64,000 nt of DNA. It comes from Saururus chinensis (taxonomy: Eukaryota; Streptophyta; Magnoliopsida; Piperales; Saururaceae). The notes beneath the pieces were generated by a model. The model did no database searches and was not told where the DNA came from. It was given only the letters and a program-made list of their open reading frames with translations. The DNA lies in assembly GCA_035235625.1 (NCBI GenBank), contig CP141147.1:3213001-3277000 (forward strand). The letters run 5' to 3'. A program made the translations under genes and the position numbers. Positions 57,440-64,000 of the stretch are shown here, piece by piece. Every line of letters begins with the position of its first letter. Within the stretch, counting starts at the first letter, position 1.

Positions 57440-60060
57440 CTTTCAAAGTTCTCTTAGGTCTCCCCCTCTCATTTTGCATCGTTTATATAAATCCATTCAA
57501 AGCTTGTTACTAGGGCATCCATTGGTCTCCTTTGTACATGCTCATACCAACACAATTTACACTCCCTAAGCTTCTCCCCTAAAAGAGTTATCCCTAAGTT
57601 TTCACGTACATACTCATATTTAATCATATCTTTCCTTGTTATTCCATATGTCCACCTTAGCATCCTCATTTTAGCTACATTCAATTTATCTAAATAATTT
57701 TTCTTTGGTGCCCAATATTTTACTCTATAAAGTATTGTAGGCCTAATAGTCGCATAATAAAACTTACCTTTAAGCTTATTTAGGACGCACCTATCATACA
57801 AAACTCCTAATGCCACCTACTTTTTTACCTACCCGCATTAATCTTATGTACCACATCACTATCAATTCTCCTTTTTTATAGATAATGTTGCCCAAATATT
57901 AGAATTGCTCACATCTTGACACTTGTTTCTGATCTATTTCGACTAGTGTTGCCTATAGAGTTCTACATTCCTTAAAATCCATATACTTCATCTTAGTTTT
58001 GCTTATTTTAAAGCTTTCTTCTACAATTCTAGTTTGACATTTAAACCTATTATAGTCTTGTCAATTAAAACTACATCATCTACAAAAGGTAAGCACTAAG
58101 GCATTCTTTCTTATATATGTATAGTTAGTTCATCTATAGCTGAAGCAAAAGGATAAGGGCCCTTGATGTAGACCTATTGTGATTGATAACTCCTTAGTTT
58201 CCTCCCTAATTATTCATACACTAATCACTACCCCAATGTACATATTTTTAATAATATCAATGTAACCTCTTATAATTCTCTTCTTCTTCAAGACACTGCA
58301 AATGAGCTCTCAAGACACTTTATCATAAATTTTTCTAGATCAATAAAGGTCATATAGAAGTCTTATCTCCTATCCTTATACTTTTCTATTAATTGTCACA
58401 ACAAGAAGATAGCCTCAATTATTGACCTCTTTGGCATAAAATTAAATTGGTTTTTAGTTACTTTAATTACTTTCCACAAACGCCCTTCTACCACTCTCTC
58501 TCATAACTTTATAGTACGACTCATAAGTTTTATACCCTTATAATTTGTACAAATTTGGACATTCCCTTTAATTTTATATAAAGGTATAATGGTACTTCTC
58601 CTCCACTGCTCAGACATCCTCTTTGTCTTCTAAATATTATTAAATAACTTAGACAACCAAGCTAGGCCAACACCCAAAATACACTTCTACACTTCAATAG
58701 AAATTCCATTCGGTCCTAATGTTTTACTTTTCTTCATCTTCTTTAAAGCAACTCCTACATCTTTTATTGTAAATCTCTTAAAATATGTTATATTCTTAAC
58801 AAGACTAAACTCAATATAAAGACCACTATCATAATCTTCATTTAATAACTACTTGAAATATCCTCTTCATCTCTCCTTAATTTCCCCATCCTCTACTAAA
58901 ACCTTTTTATCTTCACTCTTAATGCTCCTAACTCGTTCTAAATCCCTACTTCTCTTCTCTCTTAACTTAGCTATCTTATATATGTTCTTTTCCCCCACCC
59001 TTGATCATAATTTATTATACAAGCCATCAAATGCTTTAAATCTAACTTCACTTACTACTTTTTTAGTATCTTTTCTAACCTTTATTATCTCTCATAACTC
59101 CTACTTTTACATTTTTGTCATTCATTGAAGGAACATTTCTTTTCCTTAAGAACTCTTTGAACTTTCTCACACCACCACCGCCATATTTCCTTTTTAAAAT
59201 TATTTTTCCTAATCGCTTCCCCAATCACTTCTTTTCTCAACTTTTTAATGCAATTAACTATGTTGCTTCCATACTGTTGTTGGTTCTTCATCCAACTTCC
59301 AGTTTTTTTCCACTCGCAATCTCTCCACTAAGGTAATGAGTAATTCTCCATTTAAGTTCCACCACTTGGCCCTAGGTTCAACTTTATCATTCATTTGCTT
59401 CCTCCATCCCTTCATGCATACATCTAAAATAACTAATTGATATTGTAGTTCTAAATGTTCACAAAGAATAACTTTACAATCCTTGCAATTCCTTTTATCC
59501 TTACTTCTAACTAAGAAAAAGTCTATTTGACTCTTATTAGGTCCACTCTTGAATGTTACTAAATGTTTTTCCCTCTTCTTAAAGTAAGTATTTACTGTGC
59601 CTAGGTCATATCTATTGAAAACTTAAGGATAGCTTATCCCATTTCATTTGACTCTTAAGGATATTCCTTATGCTATTCTTGCCTAGATGCCCATTTAAAT
59701 CCCCCCCCCCTCTATAATAGTCTTTTCCTTGTTAGGTATGCCTTGCATTACAAGGTACATTTCCTCCTAAAATTACTTCTTAAAGCTATCTCCCAATCCT
59801 ATTTCTAGTGCATAAATACTAATAACATTGATTACATATTTCCCTAATACTAGTTTCACCAATATAATCCTATCACTAAATCTTTGATACCTACTAGGTT
59901 TTTCTTCAAGTCCTTATCTACCACTATACCTACCCCATTCCTATTTGACTCTTTACCAATAAAAAAAAATTTAAAGCCCCCACCTAGCTCCCTAGCCTTC
60001 TCTCTTATAAATTTTATTTCCTACCAACAAACTACATTACCAATGTCCATCTAGTCCAAC
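57440..60060 (-). mobile_element. RTE-like LINE, long copy with endonuclease and reverse transcriptase regions
   Basis: Minus-strand reading in order: endonuclease part near 60050-59880 (GGFKFFFIGKESNRNGVGIVVDKDL), a linker with KIAKLREKRSRDLERV (about 58960-58920), RT core TIIPLYKIKGNVQICTNYKGIKLMS (about 58590-58520), the catalytic-site region FVDDVVLIDK (about 58090-58060; usual form FADDIVL), and the C-terminal part FYYATIRPTILYRVKYWAPKKN...MLRWTYGITRKD...CWYEHVQRRP (57740-57500). This is the RTE type of non-LTR retrotransposon. Many stops and shifts break the frame, and the 3' end is short of the copy at 421 and abuts unit D, so it is inactive. Confidence 0.8.
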
Positions 60061-62030
60061 GCGACAACTCTTGCTCACTTCTCATTGCAACTGAACGTTG
60101 TTGTAATGCGTCACTTCCAGGAGGCACCCTAGCCAACCCCTACCCACTTACCGTTGCACTTGGGTTTTGGCACAACGCATCACTTCCGGGGAATGCCCTA
60201 GCTTAAAGTAGAATATATAGTGTAAGATCTATATAAATTAAAAAAAGTTTAAATTGTGAGACACAACTACAGAGTTAATTTATAAAGAGAGTATGGCATA
60301 ATTAATGTCAAAGATGCCAAATTTATGAAGTAATTGTGATAATTGTGTTGTATTCTCTAGTTAGACCCCTTTCGTGAGGCTCATTGTTTTGGTATGCAAT
60401 GATGGGTTGCTCGAGAAAAAAGGCTTCCGTAGGAGGCAGAAATCATATCGAGATGACTAACACCCTTGACTATTGTCGTTCAATGGGTTACCATTTCTTT
60501 CAAACTCCTCTCCTTGCATAGCTTGAAACACCTCTATAGGACAGGAAGAAAGTACAGATTGGCCAAGCCTGATTTTGATGGAAGCGGAAGTAGATTTGAA
60601 AATGAATATCTAGAAACACTTGAAATGCATAGAAAACAATTCATAGAGCTTCATAAAACTGGATTGTATGAATTTTTTCACATGGTTTCTACAACTTTCG
60701 ATTCAGAAATTATCACTTTGAATTTCAGAAAAAAAAATACAGATAAAAAGAATCAAATGGACAATTCAATTTCATTTCTTTAATCTATGATCTGAATCCA
60801 CAAGTCTTACTCTTTCAAATCCTGAAAGAAAGCAAACTGCTCTGAATCCACAGAGCCAGGCTGAATCCAAAACGAAGAATACAAAGGAATCTACAACAAA
60901 GAATTCAGAGGAAATCACCTCTTATATCCAGTATTTACAGAAGATCTTTCAAAACCGAAAATTTCAAAACTACTCTTATATGCCTGCTGTGTTTTTAATA
61001 CGAACCCTACTACAAGGCCATGTAAACTTACAGAAGTTTCTAGATCGCCCAGCTTCCTAGGTCGAACAATTCAATTAGAGCTGAAAATGGTAGCTCTAGC
61101 AAGTTATCCTGACAAGTGATTTCCTAATTTTGCCCTGTTACATAACATTGTAATCCCTGTTCTATGATATGTTTCAACCAGAACTACAAATGAACTTTTG
61201 AAACCATACACCATACATCACCTGATGGATATAAATGGTCACCATGCTGGCTCTTGCAATGTAATAGGTAATTGAGGACGAACTCATTGAAAAGAAAAAA
61301 AGTAGATATTTGCATAGACATCCTATGATATCCGTAGCATTCCCTGCCCACCCTTTGATATTTGGGCCAATAACTCAATGTTCTAAGCATGCGGGACATG
61401 AAAATGCATAATTCTTAGAATTACACAGCCCCATCTGGTATTCCTGCTTTTACTCTTTTGAAGAATATGTTCCAAGTATAACACGAGCCAAGATGTACAT
61501 GATTATCTGGACTATGTTCTACAGAGAAACCCCCACTGGTTATCTACCGAAGACATAGTAAGAAAGCTCTTTGCCGCAATTATACTTCCGATGTAACCTT
61601 GGACATCTATGACTTGATCTTACAATATTCTCTACACTAGCACTGTTACCGTAACCTGTCAATTTCCAAATCAAAGAATATGGTAAAGATATTTATGCCA
61701 TGGTTTATACATGAATGTGCAATACGCATTCTCCCATCCATTTCACAGAAGAAAGAATGGATGAAGTTTAAGACAGACTTAACCAAATCCTGGCTGGAAT
61801 TAAGAGCCCATCTACAGGATATGCACACGTTGCTATGGTAGACCATCACATGACCAAAAAGAGGGAAAAAGCAAAAGCTATATCACATTGAAGATGCCTA
61901 TCAGATATAAAAAATAACATTGAGGATGCATATGCCTCTCCAAATCAGTTTGAATTACTGTTTGCCCTAACATAAATCTTACCACAAGCAAAGAGATGCC
62001 AGAGTCCTAAGGAAGAAATGTACATCTAGT
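60061..62030. other. Downstream flank of MED22; no recognised gene
   Basis: A small repeat of AACGC(A/G)TCACTTCC(A/G)GG...GCCCTAGC occurs at about 60106-60135 and 60168-60200. The frame at 60466-60783 (SLKHLYRTGRKYRLAKPDFDG...EMHRKQFIELHKTGLYEFFH) is hydrophilic and balanced, but no family was recognised and no splice partners were found. The rest is AT-rich; the part close to 62030 is likely MED22 3' UTR. Confidence 0.35.
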
Positions 62031-63104
62031 TTACATGTCAGTCTGGGATGTCCTCTGGACTGAAGAATAATAATGGGATTCAAGCTCTTTTAAGCCAGCA
62101 GCTGCCTGTTCTCCAATTTTTTCCAACAGTCTATCCGTTTTCTCTGCTTGCTGGTTAAATTCTGCAGTCCTCTGCTCCACGTGCTCATTCAAGGATGCAA
62201 AGCCTGAAAAGATAGCCGTTTGCTTTAGCTCAGACACTAATTTAAGGAGTGAGTCAGCTGACTGGACCTGTCCACAAAGGTTCAATAATATTGTCATGGA
62301 CTGTGAAAACAAGTGCATGAGCTCTCCAAATCATTAGGCCTATATCATTCTTCTAATAGTAAATGTAAATGATCACCCCGTAATTTTACCCACTTGATTC
62401 TTGACATCATGGAAAGCAAAACACCAACAGAAATGAAAATCATGAACTGATCTAAATGTTCCAACCAAAAAATTAAAGAAAAACAAACACAATTCAGTAT
62501 GCAACTAATAAAAAAAAGCATGCGAAATGCACAATAAACATGTATCAAATTGAATGCAACAAAGTGGGCTATCATATTAAAGTTACGTATACAACTTTAG
62601 TTGAACATCTATTATAAGTGAGACATAGCAAAGATTAAACAAATGATCATTTAATTTCCTTTGCACTATTCATAAATAAGGAAGGGCATCAGTTTAAATT
62701 ACTAATACTAATACTAACCCTTCATGTATTTAAACAGTTTAAATTTCAAACAAAGAAGTGCTTTTGAAGAAAATTATCCCAAGTTCAAACCTCTCCAGGA
62801 AAATTTTCCAAATATTTTTGAAGAGTCAGTATGGATTCAGAAATATTATCAGCAAGTTTCCAGAATGCCACACTCGAATCTTGTTAAAAGAAACCAGCCC
62901 AGATACAAGAAAAAGAAAGCTTCTTTGCTTCTCCTCCCATTTCTGTTAACTATGCTCAAATGTGAATGATTATAGGTCAAATGAACACAATTAGCCATTA
63001 AAAATGTTTAGGTGGATATAAAACATAAAACAATATACCACTCTGGCTGCCCGCATCATCATCTGAAATGCTTCTTGTGAGTTTCTGAAGGGCTGATCAT
63101 TTAC
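62031..63104 (-). CDS. MED22: Mediator complex subunit 22 (MED22 / Surf5), last two exons
   Basis: Exon at 63039-63104 encodes [14 protein letters not shown] and MMMRAARV; exon at 62031-62267 encodes [40 protein letters not shown], then [20 protein letters not shown] and a short tail ending QTDM, followed by the stop. Introns are GT-AG and phase 0. As I recall it, the plant MED22 C-terminal half is nearly identical ([20 protein letters not shown]). MED22 is a small coiled-coil subunit of the Mediator head module, which links activators to RNA polymerase II in the nucleus. The first exon, with the MQRVEADITNIVDNFSHLV region, was not found and must lie beyond the right edge or in diverged form. 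The intron is 771 bp. Intact as far as seen. Confidence 0.93.
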
Positions 63105-64000
63105 CTACAACAACAGATAATGCATTTTAGTCCTTTACTGAAAAACAAAAGAAAATAATCAGGAGATTCCAATTTCACAATTTAGTTGGTGACTCAATTT
63201 TCCTCAACTTTCAGATCCAGGCTTTCTGCTGTCGGCCTCTTTACGACACTTCATATGTCTTAACAATTTGACATCTGATGATCAAACAGATACCATATAT
63301 CTACTTCTGTTTCTACAACTTTTCATCCATATTGTGAGATTACATACTTTTATGTCATTTCTAAATTTGTCCTAAGCCCTCTCTGTAAAGAATTTAGTGT
63401 AATTTAGCAGTATAGATAGGGCTTAACCTCTTCCATTCTTCTGATTATCTTTCTTATCAATCAAACTATCAAGTACCACCTAGGTATGTCTGGCAGAAAT
63501 GTGGCCAGCTGCCATCAGCTGCAACTCGACATGCCATCTACTTTGTGGATCAAAAGACTTGTACAATAGTGACATAAGCTGCCACTAAATCAATTAACAC
63601 GGAATAAATCAAGGATAAGAAAAAGAATGAAAGATAAGTATAGCATAATAAGATTAGAATACATTCATCATCATCCATATAATTTTACTCTCCAGTGAGA
63701 AATTTAGACTCGAGAGACCACAAATTTTGCTCTTGGATTTTAAATAACCAAGCAGATACTGTTCAGCATTATCCTCTACAATACCTTTTTCTCAATATTG
63801 GTCAAATTGTCGTGGTCCCCATATGAATCCTCTGTGAACTAGTTCACATAGATGGCTACACCTTCTTGCCAGTAAGCAAGAAAACCATCAGAAAGGGTGT
63901 CAAGCCAAATCAATCCCACCAGATTAATCAACTTCTTAGGGTAAGGCACCAGCTAAATATCTATTAGGCATAACGTCAGCTAAATCCAGCTTTCTTGCTC
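63105..64000 (-). other. Probable MED22 intron
   Basis: The exon at 63104 has an acceptor (TTGTAG) directly upstream on the minus strand, so transcription enters from the right. No further coding segment of MED22 is visible, and the rest of the window is AT-rich intron-like sequence. Confidence 0.5.

Noticed and set aside
60466-60783. A 105-codon frame with balanced composition (HRKQFIELHKTGLYEFFH).
   Set aside because: No recognised family, no splice partners and an implausible start; left as unassigned.
1-64000. CRISPR arrays, prokaryotic operons, rRNA or intact tRNA genes.
   Set aside because: None seen; the sequence is clearly plant nuclear, and the repeats found have no regular spacer structure.

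Overview
This is a repeat-rich, AT-rich window from a flowering-plant nuclear genome. Four host genes or gene parts can be recognised by protein family: a rhomboid-like protein of the RBL15 type with a C-terminal UBA domain (+ strand, 1989-10427, 12 exons, extreme N-terminus not found), an intronless CC-NB-ARC-LRR immune receptor (+, 31809-34568), a RABA4-type Rab11 GTPase (-, 49616-51492, two exons) and the last two exons of Mediator subunit MED22 (-, 62031-63104, running off the right edge). GT-AG introns, plant-only subfamilies and plant transposon families all agree. The species cannot be told from the sequence.

Layout. 1-1.1 kb: microsatellites and a 3' piece of an RTE-like LINE. 2-10.4 kb: the rhomboid gene, whose long introns hold a tiny Stowaway-like MITE, an inverted-repeat element and a possible tRNA-derived SINE. 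11.5-23.7 kb: a low-copy non-coding repeat in two copies, one of them split by a 3.6-kb solo-LTR-like insertion with a 5-bp target duplication, plus MITEs and an LTR-like block with in-frame 54-bp repeats. 23.7-29.5 kb: rearranged LTR pieces and a broken Ty1/copia 3' end. 29.7-34.6 kb: an NLR relic, a 912-bp Mutator-type inverted-repeat element with a 9-bp target duplication, then the intact-looking NLR. 35-43.3 kb: a roughly 1.47-kb unit present twice in direct order, the first copy split by a second 3.6-kb solo LTR, with a CACTA-like subterminal repeat array and long GA/TA microsatellites between. 43.5-47.4 kb: a PPR relic, a MULE transposase relic and an LTR-flanked element without recognisable pol. 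49.6-51.5 kb: RABA4. 53-60 kb: a third member of the unit family with a 3.0-kb solo LTR nested in it, then a long but broken RTE LINE. 62-64 kb: MED22.

The host genes are unrelated housekeeping, trafficking and immunity loci; nothing suggests that they work as a pathway. The strongest structural results are three large insertions with exact 5-bp duplications (ATTCC, TATAT, GTTTT) and no internal region, a conserved 22-bp palindrome inside the 3.6-kb family, and GC-rich modules separated by oligo-T tracts within that family. I did not find a convincing new biological system. All identifications were made by eye from remembered family sequences; no search was run.
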